9,300 bases of DNA, taken from Methanomethylovorans sp. (GTDB lineage: Archaea; Halobacteriota; Methanosarcinia; Methanosarcinales; Methanosarcinaceae). The first letter of the stretch is position 1. Each line of letters starts with the position of its first letter. The stretch spans positions 1-9,300 of the forward strand of contig JAHFZE010000114.1 in NCBI GenBank assembly GCA_020854785.1. Reading direction: 5' to 3'. Shown piece by piece: positions 1 to 7,795 of this stretch. A program made the translations under genes and the position numbers. The notes under the pieces were generated by a model that ran no database searches, was not told the origin of the DNA, and worked only from the letters and a program-made list of their open reading frames with translations.

Positions 1-1
1 A

Positions 2-2089
2 ATGGCCTGTCCGGAATGTGGCACTGGTTTTGAGGATCTGGAACCTTCAGCATTCTCATTCAACAGTCCCCAGGGAGCCTGCCCGGAATGTCATGGTCTT
101 GGAACTTCCATGGAGTTCGACCCTGATCTTATAGTACCGGACAAGTCCCTGAGCCTGCGCGAAGGCGCAGTGGAACCCTGGAGCACAGCTGATGGATATT
201 ATATGCAGTCTCTGGAATCCCTGGCAAAGCACATGGGATTTTCCATGGATATACCCTATGAACAATTGTCTGAAAAGGCAAAACATGTGATAATGTACGG
301 TACTAACGAGCATATACCCTATATGCATGTAGGCCGCACAGGAGGTATATGGCAGCACACTGGGAAATTCAGGGGAGTTATTGCCAATATATCGAAGACC
401 TATGAGAACACAGAATCTGAGAACACAAAAGAAAAGATGACGAGGTACATCAGTACCAAGCCATGCCTTGTGTGCAATGGGAAAAGACTCAAACCTGCAA
501 GTCTTGCAGTCACTATTGACGGAAAGAATATTATCGACATCACAGACATGTCCGTGGAGGACACTCTGTATTTCTTCCAGAATGTGGAAACTAAGCTCAA
601 TGACAGAGAATACACAATTGCCCGCCTGATATTGAAGGAGATAAAAGCAAGACTTGGGTTCCTCATGGATGTGGGCCTGGACTACCTCACACTGAGCAGG
701 TCAGCAGCCACACTATCAGGAGGTGAGGCCCAGCGTATTCGCCTAGCCACACAGATAGGTTCCAGCCTCATGGGAGTGCTATACATTCTGGACGAGCCCA
801 GCATAGGCCTACATCAAAGAGATAATCTGAGGCTTATTAATACACTGAAACATCTACGCGACATAGGTAACACAGTCCTGGTGGTGGAGCATGATGAGGA
901 AACTATAGAAAGCGCTGACCATGTTGTGGACATGGGGCCCGGAGCCGGGATCCACGGAGGAGATATAGTTGCAGAAGGCACACCCCAACAAATAATGGAA
1001 AATAAGGACTCGCTCACTGGAAAATACATGAGCAGAGAACTTAGCATAAAGGTCCCGGAAAAAAGACGGGAACCCACTGGTAAACTCACCCTCTACGGTG
1101 CCAGTGAGAACAATCTTAAGGAACTGGATGTAGAATTCCCTCTTGGGACAATGGTATGTGTTACAGGAGTATCAGGTTCCGGAAAAAGTACGCTTATAAA
1201 TGAAACGCTTAACAAAGTGCTGGCAAAGGAACTAAACAGGGCCAGGGAAAGGCCTGGCAAGTATGGATCGATCAGCGGACTGGAACAGGTAGATAAAGTG
1301 ATCACGATCGATCAATCCCCTATTGGCAGAACCCCGCGATCCAACCCTGCCACCTATACGAACCTTTTCACACCCATAAGGGAACTGTTCTCACAGACAA
1401 AACTTGCAAAAGCAAGAGGATACCAGGCAGGAAGGTTCAGTTTCAACATACGGGGAGGCAGATGTGAAGCATGTTCCGGAGATGGTACCATCACCATAGA
1501 GATGAATTTCCTTCCAGATGTATACGTGCCCTGTGAAGTCTGCCATGGCAAGCGCTATAACCGCGAAACCCTCGAGGTCACATATAAGGATCGTAACATA
1601 GCAGATGTGCTGGCTATGACAGTAGAGGAGGCATTGGAGTTCTTTGAGAACGTTCCGGCCATCCAGCGCAAGCTTCAGACCCTGTATGATGTGGGTCTGG
1701 GATACATAAAAGTGGGTCAGTCTTCCACAACATTATCAGGTGGCGAAGCGCAGCGTGTCAAACTTGCCACAGAACTTAGCAGGCGTTCAACAGGTAAAAC
1801 AGTGTATATTCTGGACGAACCCACAACAGGATTGCATTTCCATGACGTGAAAAAGCTGCTGGAAGTTCTGCAGCAACTGGTTGACAGCGGGAACACGGTA
1901 ATAGTCATCGAACATAACCTGGATGTCATTAAGACCGCTGACTGGATCATCGACCTTGGACCTGAAGGCGGGGAAAAAGGCGGAAAGATCATAGTCCAGG
2001 GTACACCCGAGGAAGTGGCCAAAAATGAAATATCCTATACTGCAGAGTTCCTCAGACGCATTCTGAATAAAAAGAAATTAGTCCAATGA
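2..2089 (+). CDS. uvrA: UvrABC excinuclease subunit A (partial, N-terminus outside window)
   Basis: UvrA is the damage-recognition ATPase of nucleotide excision repair; as a dimer it scans DNA and loads UvrB. The 695 residues seen match UvrA from about residue 251 (E. coli numbering), so the first Walker A and the UvrB-binding domain are missing because of the window edge. Visible in order: zinc cysteines C3, C6, C27, C30; a further CxxC at 155-158; first ABC signature LSGGEAQ at 238-244 and Walker B ILDEP at 262-266; second Walker [10 protein letters not shown] at 389-397; second zinc module C488, C491, C511, C514; second signature at 578-584 and Walker B at 603-607. The C-terminus is complete and there is no frameshift. 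UvrABC in mesophilic archaea is a bacterial-type system generally attributed to horizontal transfer. The gene converges on hepT. Confidence 0.98.
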   Translation: MACPECGTGFEDLEPSAFSFNSPQGACPECHGLGTSMEFDPDLIVPDKSLSLREGAVEPWSTADGYYMQSLESLAKHMGFSMDIPYEQLSEKAKHVIMYGTNEHIPYMHVGRTGGIWQHTGKFRGVIANISKTYENTESENTKEKMTRYISTKPCLVCNGKRLKPASLAVTIDGKNIIDITDMSVEDTLYFFQNVETKLNDREYTIARLILKEIKARLGFLMDVGLDYLTLSRSAATLSGGEAQRIRLATQIGSSLMGVLYILDEPSIGLHQRDNLRLINTLKHLRDIGNTVLVVEHDEETIESADHVVDMGPGAGIHGGDIVAEGTPQQIMENKDSLTGKYMSRELSIKVPEKRREPTGKLTLYGASENNLKELDVEFPLGTMVCVTGVSGSGKSTLINETLNKVLAKELNRARERPGKYGSISGLEQVDKVITIDQSPIGRTPRSNPATYTNLFTPIRELFSQTKLAKARGYQAGRFSFNIRGGRCEACSGDGTITIEMNFLPDVYVPCEVCHGKRYNRETLEVTYKDRNIADVLAMTVEEALEFFENVPAIQRKLQTLYDVGLGYIKVGQSSTTLSGGEAQRVKLATELSRRSTGKTVYILDEPTTGLHFHDVKKLLEVLQQLVDSGNTVIVIEHNLDVIKTADWIIDLGPEGGEKGGKIIVQGTPEEVAKNEISYTAEFLRRILNKKKLVQ
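2068..2079 (-). terminator. T-rich tract for hepT readthrough end, inside the uvrA 3' end
   Basis: About 40 bases past the hepT stop the minus strand reads AATTTCTTTTTA, within the last codons of uvrA. With only 27 bases between the convergent stops, the 3' ends of the two transcripts must overlap. On the other strand, CTTTTATTTTC at 2139-2149 inside hepT could end the uvrA transcript. Confidence 0.3.
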
Positions 2090-2116
2090 TGCAGAAAGTG
2101 TCTTCAGGTTTAGATA

Positions 2117-2461
2117 TTAATCGATCTCACCAAGCAAGGCTTTTATTTTCGGGACAAAAGGAGGGAGATCCTCACATACGGTATCCCAGATAATTATCAA
2201 GTCTACACCGAAATAGCTATGGATCAACCTGTCCCTCATGGCCGCCATTTCCCTCCATGATATTCCCCGGTGTGCTTCCTTGAAAGACGATGGTACGTTT
2301 TTGGATGCTTCACCAATGATCTCTATAGCTCTTATGACAGCATACTGGGTTTTTCTATCTTCGATGAAATCATCATATGAGTATCCGGCTGTGAATTCCT
2401 GAACATCCAGCATAGCACAGAGAATATCGTCGATGTGATCTCCAGCTTCCCTCGAGCTCAT
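2117..2461 (-). CDS. hepT: HepT-like toxin, HEPN-domain ribonuclease (DUF86)
   Basis: This 114-residue all-helical protein has the size and motif of the HepT (DUF86) family, the toxin half of HEPN/MNT modules. The catalytic Rx4HxY motif is intact: R76, H81 and Y83 in RDRLIHSY. In the studied Shewanella and Aphanizomenon pairs, HepT is an RNase and the cognate MntA silences it by adding AMP to the motif tyrosine, which here would be Y83. The ATG overlaps the stop codon of mntA as ATGA, and GAGGTGG lies about 8 bases upstream, so the start is well supported and the two genes are translationally coupled. The stop lies 27 bases from the convergent uvrA stop. No broken motif is seen, so activity is expected; target and toxicity here are inferred from the family. 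Confidence 0.9.
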   Translation of the reverse strand: MSSREAGDHIDDILCAMLDVQEFTAGYSYDDFIEDRKTQYAVIRAIEIIGEASKNVPSSFKEAHRGISWREMAAMRDRLIHSYFGVDLIIIWDTVCEDLPPFVPKIKALLGEID

Positions 2462-2776
2462 ATCTGTACCACCTCTGCAAAAATATGCTTACCTATCCGG
2501 GGTTTCAGAGCATTTTTCGACACAAGATCGATCTTCACACCGAGATATTCAGATAACTCATTTTCAAGTCTTGCATAGCCCAGCAGACCTATGGGTTCAC
2601 TGAACTCCACAAAAATATCCAGATCACTTCCAGTACTTTGTTCACCATGAACATAGGATCCAAAAAACCCTAAGTATTTGATAGGATATTTTTTTGTAGT
2701 TTGGCAACAATTCACGCAACTGCTGAATGTACGTTCCCACTTTTGCTGGATCGGATATATTTTGATTCATAGGCAT
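2458..2776 (-). CDS. mntA: MntA-like nucleotidyltransferase antitoxin, apparent frameshift in A7 run
   Basis: This is a minimal nucleotidyltransferase, the antitoxin partner of HepT, expected to AMPylate the toxin. The C-terminal part (from about 2715) shows GSYVHGEQSTGSDLD, the GSx10DxD active-site motif, followed by IFVEF and a later KIDLV that supplies the third carboxylate. An 85-residue ORF from the GTG at 2715 has no ribosome binding site and lacks the usual N-terminal helix. That helix is found in another frame: from ATG at 2776 (or 2770) it reads MNQNISDPAKVGTYIQQLRE, then LLPNYKK. The two frames join at a run of seven A (T on the plus strand, 2689-2695), and one extra base separates them. 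Repaired, the protein would be about 105 residues, normal for the family. It may be a true frameshift, a homopolymer sequencing error, or a slippage site. Either way it is the upstream partner of hepT. Confidence 0.8.
2689..2695 (-). other. A7 homopolymer at the mntA frameshift
   Basis: On the coding strand the sequence is TAC AAA AAA A TAT CCT. The N-terminal frame reads Y-K-K-I-S and the catalytic frame reads K-K-Y-P-I. Removing one A, or adding two, gives one continuous MntA protein. Ribosomal rescue would need a +1 shift; transcriptional slippage on the run could also do it. Confidence 0.75.
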
Positions 2777-2811
2777 TTACCGTAAGCAGTAACCATTTTT
2801 ATGAACTCCAA

Positions 2812-2822
2812 CCTTATTTATG
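2812..2822 (-). promoter_or_regulatory. Possible TATA box for mntA-hepT
   Basis: Minus-strand ACATAAATAAG lies about 42 bases before the ATG at 2776. A start about 25 bases downstream would give a 5' leader of roughly 15-25 bases. This is a sequence match only; archaeal TATA boxes are easily mimicked in AT-rich spacers. Confidence 0.35.
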
Positions 2823-2823
2823 T

Positions 2824-2895
2824 TTCACTCTTCACTACATCACAACTTCAATTTTAAGAAGTTATGAAAAATACAAGGGTAGTGAGTTCACTACC
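2824..2895. promoter_or_regulatory. Half-site cluster and 18-base palindrome upstream of mntA
   Basis: TTCACT occurs at 2824-2829, 2831-2836 and 2887-2892 on the plus strand, and an opposing AGTGA at 2881-2885. The last two form the inverted repeat GGTAGTGA-GT-TCACTACC (2878-2895), with perfect 8-base arms. The sites sit just upstream of the TATA candidate of the toxin-antitoxin operon. They could bind an autoregulator, but the palindrome also lies about 50 bases past the purB stop and could be part of its 3' region. Confidence 0.4.
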
Positions 2896-2920
2896 AAATA
2901 TAATCCTTTAGATATAAAAT

Positions 2921-2957
2921 AAAAAAATTATTGCTTTGGAGAAGAGATCATCTTCTC
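2921..2957 (-). terminator. Hairpin plus T7 terminator candidate for purB
   Basis: On the minus strand GAGAAGA (2951-2957) and TCTTCTC (2939-2945) can pair over a 5-base loop that contains part of the purB stop codon. After 11 more bases comes a run of seven T (2921-2927) within a longer T/A-rich stretch. Archaeal polymerase stops at T tracts, so the tract alone may be sufficient. Confidence 0.5.
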
Positions 2958-4285
2958 TTCAGCTTCTCAACAACAGCTTCAACTTGTTCAACTGCAGTTC
3001 CTATATATTTATCCGGATCTACAAGATTGCTAATATCCTCTTCAGTGAGATAATTAGCAACATCTGGTTTTGACAGCAAGACTGCCTTGAAGTGCTTACC
3101 GGTCTCATGAGCCTCCATGGCACTTGAACGTACTATCTCGTGAGCTTCCTGCCTACCTACACCCCTTTTTGCAAGCTCAATCATTACAGCCTCTCCCATG
3201 TTCATTCCCCTTAGCAAGTCGAGATTACGACGGATGTTCTGCGGATAGAACCTGAGATCCTCGATAACACCTATGCCCAGTTTGATAATGTGATCTGTGA
3301 GCACACATGCTTCAGGGAACACGATCCTCTCACATGAGGAATTGGTAAGATCACGTTCGTCCCACAGGGTGTTGTTCAACAACTCAGGCTCCACCATGGC
3401 ACGCACGATCCTTGCAAGACCACATATCTGTTCGGACTTAATGGGATTGCGTTTGTGAGGCATTGTGGAAGACCCTACCTGCTTCTTCCTGAAGCTCTCT
3501 TCAACCTCCGCGATCTCTGTCCTCTGAAGAGAACGGATCTCCACACCTACCTTATCAAGGGTGGTCACAGTATTGGCCATCCACATGACAAATTCGGCAT
3601 GTCTGTCACGCTGAACTATCTGGTTGGACACATCCACGGAACCGATCTCCAGATATTGCATCACACGCTTCTGTATCTCGATACCGTCCTTACCGAAAGC
3701 AGCCTGAGTGCCTACTGCACCCGTCATCTGCCCTACCAGCAGGCGGGGTTTGAGCTGCTCCAGACGCTCGATATGGCGTGCAACTTCTGAAGCCCAGATA
3801 GCAAATCTAAGGCCATATGTGGTCGGAACACCTATCTGTCCGTGTGTCCTTGCTGCACATACGGTATGCTTGTGATCTTCGGCTTGTAAGAGCAACACAT
3901 CCAGCAGCCTGTGCATTTTATCTTCCAGGATCTGCACAGCTTCCTTAAGCTGAAGACCCGTGGCTGTATCTAGAATGTCATTGGAAGTGGCACCGAAATG
4001 GACCCATTTTCCGGCATCTTCAGTGCATTTTTCAGAAATGCCGATCACTACAGCCATCATATCATGGTGGATCTCATCCTCGATCTCTTTCACACGGTCC
4101 AGTTCCACAAGATCTGTACTTTTTGAGATGAGCTCTGCAGCTGTCTTAGGGATCAGCCCGATATCCGCTTCAGCCTTAGCTAGTGCAGCTTCCACCATCA
4201 TCAGTTTCTTAAGGCGGTTAGCTTCGCTCCAGACAAACTTCATCTCTTCTGTACCATAACGATACTCAATGGGGTGAATTGCCAT
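2948..4285 (-). CDS. purB: Adenylosuccinate lyase
   Basis: PurB is a cytoplasmic homotetramer acting twice in purine synthesis: it splits SAICAR to AICAR and adenylosuccinate to AMP, releasing fumarate each time. The 445 residues match the family length (430-480). The superfamily signature SSTMPHKRNP is at residues 272-281 and contains the catalytic serine of the flexible loop. ARTHGQ at 145-150 carries the conserved general-acid histidine, H148 (H141 in the Bacillus enzyme). The N-terminus MAIHPIEYRYGTEEM is typical of archaeal PurB and separates it from argininosuccinate lyase and fumarase, which share the signature. The ATG is preceded by AGGAGA at 8 bases spacing, so the start is secure. 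It appears monocistronic, with 143 bases of upstream spacer and a terminator at the stop codon. Confidence 0.97.
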   Translation of the reverse strand: MAIHPIEYRYGTEEMKFVWSEANRLKKLMMVEAALAKAEADIGLIPKTAAELISKSTDLVELDRVKEIEDEIHHDMMAVVIGISEKCTEDAGKWVHFGATSNDILDTATGLQLKEAVQILEDKMHRLLDVLLLQAEDHKHTVCAARTHGQIGVPTTYGLRFAIWASEVARHIERLEQLKPRLLVGQMTGAVGTQAAFGKDGIEIQKRVMQYLEIGSVDVSNQIVQRDRHAEFVMWMANTVTTLDKVGVEIRSLQRTEIAEVEESFRKKQVGSSTMPHKRNPIKSEQICGLARIVRAMVEPELLNNTLWDERDLTNSSCERIVFPEACVLTDHIIKLGIGVIEDLRFYPQNIRRNLDLLRGMNMGEAVMIELAKRGVGRQEAHEIVRSSAMEAHETGKHFKAVLLSKPDVANYLTEEDISNLVDPDKYIGTAVEQVEAVVEKLKRR

Positions 4286-4344
4286 CTATAGATTCTCCTG
4301 AAGTTGTTTTCAAAGTATTTCTGAAGTATAGTAAGTCTTAAGCA

Positions 4345-4352
4345 ATAAATAT
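4345..4352 (-). promoter_or_regulatory. Possible TATA box for purB
   Basis: Minus-strand ATATTTAT, preceded by AAAGC which could act as the BRE, lies about 60 bases before the purB ATG. A start about 26 bases downstream would give a leader of roughly 35-40 bases. Sequence match only. Confidence 0.4.
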
Positions 4353-4391
4353 GCTTTGAGTGGACATCATTACACAATAAAGAACTACCTT

Positions 4392-4402
4392 AAAAGAAAA
4401 AA
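4392..4402 (-). terminator. T-tract terminator candidate for the TPR gene
   Basis: About 27 bases past the TPR stop codon the minus strand reads TTTTTTCTTTT, the kind of oligo-T tract at which archaeal RNA polymerase terminates. No strong hairpin precedes it. It lies upstream of the purB promoter candidate, consistent with separate transcripts. Confidence 0.4.
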
Positions 4403-4428
4403 GTAAAGGATAATATCCACAGATATCA

Positions 4429-7400
4429 TTAATTACCTGGACTGAAAGAAGGAGCCTGGGCCTGTTGAGGCTCAGATCCAATGCTTTCATTTTGTTGCTG
4501 CACAGTGGCATTCAATTCGGGGTACCATCTTGCCGGAAGTTCGTAGTCCAGAGATTCACTGTACATCGATGGAATGAAAAATTGTGTTCCACGGTCCCTT
4601 AGTGATGATTCAAAACCCGGATCAATAGATTCCAGTGTCTGTTTACATATGTCGGCCTCGTTCGATCTACCTACCCTATACAGAGCAAAACGCTTGTTGT
4701 AAAGAGCGGATGTGCACCCAGGATCGATGGCAAGGGCTTTGTCATAGCAGGATATAGCTGTTTCTACCTGACCTATCACATTGTATATGAAACCCGTGTT
4801 ATACCAGGCAGTGACACATGTGGGATCCAGTTCAAGGGTTTTGTTATAATAGTAAATTGAACCCTTGTAGCTGCTGACAAGATACGAAATAGTGCCTTTA
4901 TGGTACAAAGCGGATACGGATGTTGGGTCTATCGCAAGCACCTGATCAAATCCTGCCAGAGCTTGCTGATAGTCTCCTCTAAGATAGAAGGAAAAGGCTT
5001 TTGTTCCCAGTACGAGCGTATCCGAAGGGTCCAGCTGGAGCAATTGGTCATAGCAAGCTACCGCATCATCGTATCTGCCCATCCTGTCCAGTGCTAATCC
5101 TTTATGATATATGGCATCCGTATTTTCAGGCTGTTCTGCGATTATCTTATCATAACTACCAATCGCCCTGTCAAATTGTCCAAGTTTCTCGTAAGCAGCA
5201 CTCTGCTTGTAAAGTATATTGACATTATCGGGATCTAACTCAAGAGCTTCATCATAAGAAGATGCTGCATTCTGATATTTTTCAAGTGCATAGTAGGCAT
5301 CACCACGATCAGATAGGGCCTGAGAGTTCTCCGGGTCAATGGATATAACAGTATTTGCATATTGAAGAGCCTGGTCATAAGAACCTGTACTATAAAGCAC
5401 ACGCCCTTTCTGCAGCATGGCAGGAGTGTTTTGAGGTTCAAGAGCAAGCACATTATCAAAGCACATCAGTGCTCTGCCTGAATCACCAGTACTGAAGGAA
5501 ACAACTCCAAGAGAATACCATGCAGGAGAGTATCCTGGATCAAATGCGATAGCACTTTCATAGCATTCGATCGCCCACAGGTCCATCCCAACTTCCATCA
5601 AGGCCGAACCTTTGTCGCATAAAACTTTTACAGACATCGGATCAAGCATGAGGGCTTTGTCGAAGCAAACCAGAGCATCATCATAATTAGCGATCTTCTG
5701 ATAAGAAATACCTTTAGCAGCCCATACATCAACACAGTCCACAGTGAAAGCTTCCAGTTGCGGACCATCATAATTGCTGATAGATCTTATTACAGGTCCA
5801 GAAGTTTCACTACTAGTTAGAGGAGTAGGAACTATGCCCTTGAAGATCTGGAACATCGTAGCTTTATCGGTCTGCATCCTTCTCATGGATTCAGCAGCAT
5901 CGTCTGCATTTATAAGATTCGTATCTATCATTATACGGAAATTGGCTTCCTGATATCCTGGGTTTAATACGAGTGTCTGCTCATACGCTAAAATGGCCTC
6001 TTCATATTTTCCAAGTTTGTCGAGGACCATACCTTTACGGTACCATATATCTGCAGATCCTGGGTGTAGTTCCAGCAATTTGTTGTAAGTGGTAAGAGCT
6101 TCTGTGTATCGTTCCATGGTTTCCAGGTTAGAAGCCTTTGCATAGAGAGCAGCTGAAAAACCAGGATCCTCTTTTATGGCCTTATCATAACTTTTTATGG
6201 CATCTACAGGGCGCCCAAGCCTGTCAAGGTCCATACCCCTCTCGAACCATACTCTTGCACAGGAGTCTACGCTAAGGGCTTTACTGTAACTATCAACTGC
6301 TTCTTCATATTTTTGAAGCATATCAAAAGCTTTTGCACGATCGTACCATACTATAGCGAAGTTGGGTTCCAGCTCTGTTACCCGGTCATAGGAGGTTATT
6401 GCATCCTCATACTTGCCCAGCTTATAAAATGCTGTACCTTTATTGTACCAGATATGCGCCGAATCTGTTTTGAACTGGGGAGATACGGTATAACATTCCA
6501 TTGAATTGACTTCATCTATAAAAAGATATGATGACACATCTGCTATATATACGCCGCTTAGACCATCCGGATTTAACTGTAATGCGCGATCGTAACACTC
6601 TATAGCCTCAGAATAACGGCCCAGAGCATCCAGATCTCTTCCTTTCTTATTCCACGCAGTGGCATTTTGGGGGTCAAGGGCAAGCAATTGATCGTAGCAG
6701 TTGATGGCATCAATGTATTGCCCCAGACTATCATAACTCTGTGCCTGCAGGAACCAGGCATTTATATTAAAAGGATCCTGAGAAAGAATTAGATTATAAG
6801 CCTCAATAGATGAAGCATGGTCACCAAGAGTACTTGCAGATCTTGCTTTCCCGGACAAGGCCTCAGCATTGAGAGGCTCAAGCTTCAAAATATTCTCATA
6901 ATCTGTAATGGCCTTCCCATATTCACCAACAGCTTCGTAAGCATTTGCCCTTGCAAACCAGATATTAGGGTCATCTGGCACCATGGTCAGGGCAGTGTCA
7001 AAGGATGCAATTGAATCATTATATCTTCCCACCTGCAAATAAGAATAACCGGTTTCGTACATGGAATTCGCATATTTCGAGAAAATGTCCAGTATGTGGT
7101 CATAACAGGCCATAGCCTCTTCATGCCTTCCCAGACCATCAAGAGATTTGCCTTTATGATAGACCAGCTGAATATATTCAATATCAAAAACTGTGATATT
7201 GGCGTTTTTTAAAGATGAGCCATTGGACGAAGAAATGTTAGATTGGTCCGTAGATTGGACTGAATACTGCACATCGAACTTTTTAAGAGATTCTTCATAT
7301 ATGTCAAGGGATTCCTGATATCTGCCTAAAGCCTCCAGCATAATACCTTTTTTGTACAGGTACTCACTGGAATTGGATCTATTTAAAATAGCTTCATATG

Positions 7401-7659
7401 AACTTAGGGCTGACTGAGGGTCACCCATTAGGTATTGTGTTTCAGCCTTATTCTCAAGGATCTCTATTGACTGGGGATCGAGTTCCAGGGCCAGATCAAA
7501 TAGCTCCAAAGCCTCTGTATATGAACCGTTGCGACTCATCTCGAGACCTTGTTCATTGAACGACCTGGCCTCATAAGCAATACCATAAGCGCACGGAGTT
7601 AAAAGCAAAGCTAACATCACTAATGCGCAAGCTGAAAGGACTAACCTGTTTAATGCCAT
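4429..7659 (-). CDS. Very large exported tetratricopeptide-repeat protein
   Basis: This 1076-residue protein has a hydrophobic Sec-type signal at residues 1-26 (LVLSACALVMLALLL core, likely cut near CAYG). It is then almost entirely TPR: 25 clear 34-residue repeats with the usual W/Y-x-x-KG, LG-x-Y and A-x-x-x-Y/F-D positions, ending in DP. Blocks are 31-132, 164-367, 401-569 and 643-1016. Residues 368-400 and 570-603 are degenerate repeats; 133-163 and 604-642 are non-TPR inserts. The 60-residue tail has no membrane anchor or sorting motif. At least ten N-x-S/T sequons suggest a glycosylated surface protein. TPR solenoids bind protein partners, so a cell-surface scaffold is a fair inference, but the partner is unknown. 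A weak AGGT lies before the ATG. No enzymatic domain is visible. Such long TPR proteins are common in methanogens. Confidence 0.93.
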   Translation of the reverse strand: MALNRLVLSACALVMLALLLTPCAYGIAYEARSFNEQGLEMSRNGSYTEALELFDLALELDPQSIEILENKAETQYLMGDPQSALSSYEAILNRSNSSEYLYKKGIMLEALGRYQESLDIYEESLKKFDVQYSVQSTDQSNISSSNGSSLKNANITVFDIEYIQLVYHKGKSLDGLGRHEEAMACYDHILDIFSKYANSMYETGYSYLQVGRYNDSIASFDTALTMVPDDPNIWFARANAYEAVGEYGKAITDYENILKLEPLNAEALSGKARSASTLGDHASSIEAYNLILSQDPFNINAWFLQAQSYDSLGQYIDAINCYDQLLALDPQNATAWNKKGRDLDALGRYSEAIECYDRALQLNPDGLSGVYIADVSSYLFIDEVNSMECYTVSPQFKTDSAHIWYNKGTAFYKLGKYEDAITSYDRVTELEPNFAIVWYDRAKAFDMLQKYEEAVDSYSKALSVDSCARVWFERGMDLDRLGRPVDAIKSYDKAIKEDPGFSAALYAKASNLETMERYTEALTTYNKLLELHPGSADIWYRKGMVLDKLGKYEEAILAYEQTLVLNPGYQEANFRIMIDTNLINADDAAESMRRMQTDKATMFQIFKGIVPTPLTSSETSGPVIRSISNYDGPQLEAFTVDCVDVWAAKGISYQKIANYDDALVCFDKALMLDPMSVKVLCDKGSALMEVGMDLWAIECYESAIAFDPGYSPAWYSLGVVSFSTGDSGRALMCFDNVLALEPQNTPAMLQKGRVLYSTGSYDQALQYANTVISIDPENSQALSDRGDAYYALEKYQNAASSYDEALELDPDNVNILYKQSAAYEKLGQFDRAIGSYDKIIAEQPENTDAIYHKGLALDRMGRYDDAVACYDQLLQLDPSDTLVLGTKAFSFYLRGDYQQALAGFDQVLAIDPTSVSALYHKGTISYLVSSYKGSIYYYNKTLELDPTCVTAWYNTGFIYNVIGQVETAISCYDKALAIDPGCTSALYNKRFALYRVGRSNEADICKQTLESIDPGFESSLRDRGTQFFIPSMYSESLDYELPARWYPELNATVQQQNESIGSEPQQAQAPSFSPGN
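4612..7569 (-). repeat. TPR-coding repeat array (102-base period)
   Basis: The coding sequence repeats with a 34-codon period: residues 31-132 (3 units), 164-367 (6), 401-569 (5) and 643-1016 (11). Units differ strongly at DNA level, so this is an old diverged array, not a recent tandem expansion. Breaks are at 133-163, 368-400 and 570-642. Confidence 0.9.
7582..7659 (-). other. Signal peptide of the TPR protein
   Basis: Residues 1-26 show a short basic start (N4, R5), a hydrophobic core from L6 to L20, and a TPCAYG cleavage region. C23 is not in a clear lipobox, so cleavage by ordinary signal peptidase, after A24 or G26, is more likely than lipidation. Confidence 0.75.
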
Positions 7660-7702
7660 CTGAATACCTGTCAGGAACTTCTAGTGATTATAACCTTATT
7701 GT

Positions 7703-7716
7703 GTTATATTAGATAA
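7703..7716 (-). promoter_or_regulatory. Possible TATA box for the TPR gene
   Basis: Minus-strand TTATCTAATATAAC lies about 50 bases before the ATG and would give a leader near 25 bases. A competing TATA-like stretch lies within the palindrome at 7796-7819, which would give a leader of about 120 bases. Confidence 0.3.
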
Positions 7717-7720
7717 GATT

Positions 7721-7744
7721 TTTGTTCTTCTTGAAACGAACAAA
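7721..7744. promoter_or_regulatory. Inverted repeat TTTGTTC-N10-GAACAAA
   Basis: Perfect 7-base arms (7721-7727 and 7738-7744) are separated by 10 bases, giving a centre-to-centre distance of 17 bases. It lies directly upstream of the nearer TATA candidate of the TPR gene, where archaeal activators or repressors often bind. The regulator is unknown. Confidence 0.35.
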
Positions 7745-7795
7745 TTATGAACTGTTCCACGGTCCAATTTTTAATGCATCTTATTCTGTAAGGCA

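Noticed and set aside
2742..2797. Small frame MVTAYGKCL upstream of mntA
   Set aside because: Nine codons with no Shine-Dalgarno; its stop overlapping ATG 2770 is most likely coincidence. I cannot support a leader peptide.
3455..3790. 111-residue plus-strand frame inside purB
   Set aside because: It is antisense to well-conserved purB codons including the signature loop; a shadow of biased codon use.
4585..7765. Identical 13-mer TGTTCCACGGTCC at 4585-4597 and 7753-7765
   Set aside because: One shared 13-mer within 9.3 kb is about what chance gives, and one copy is coding sequence of the TPR gene. No extension on either side.
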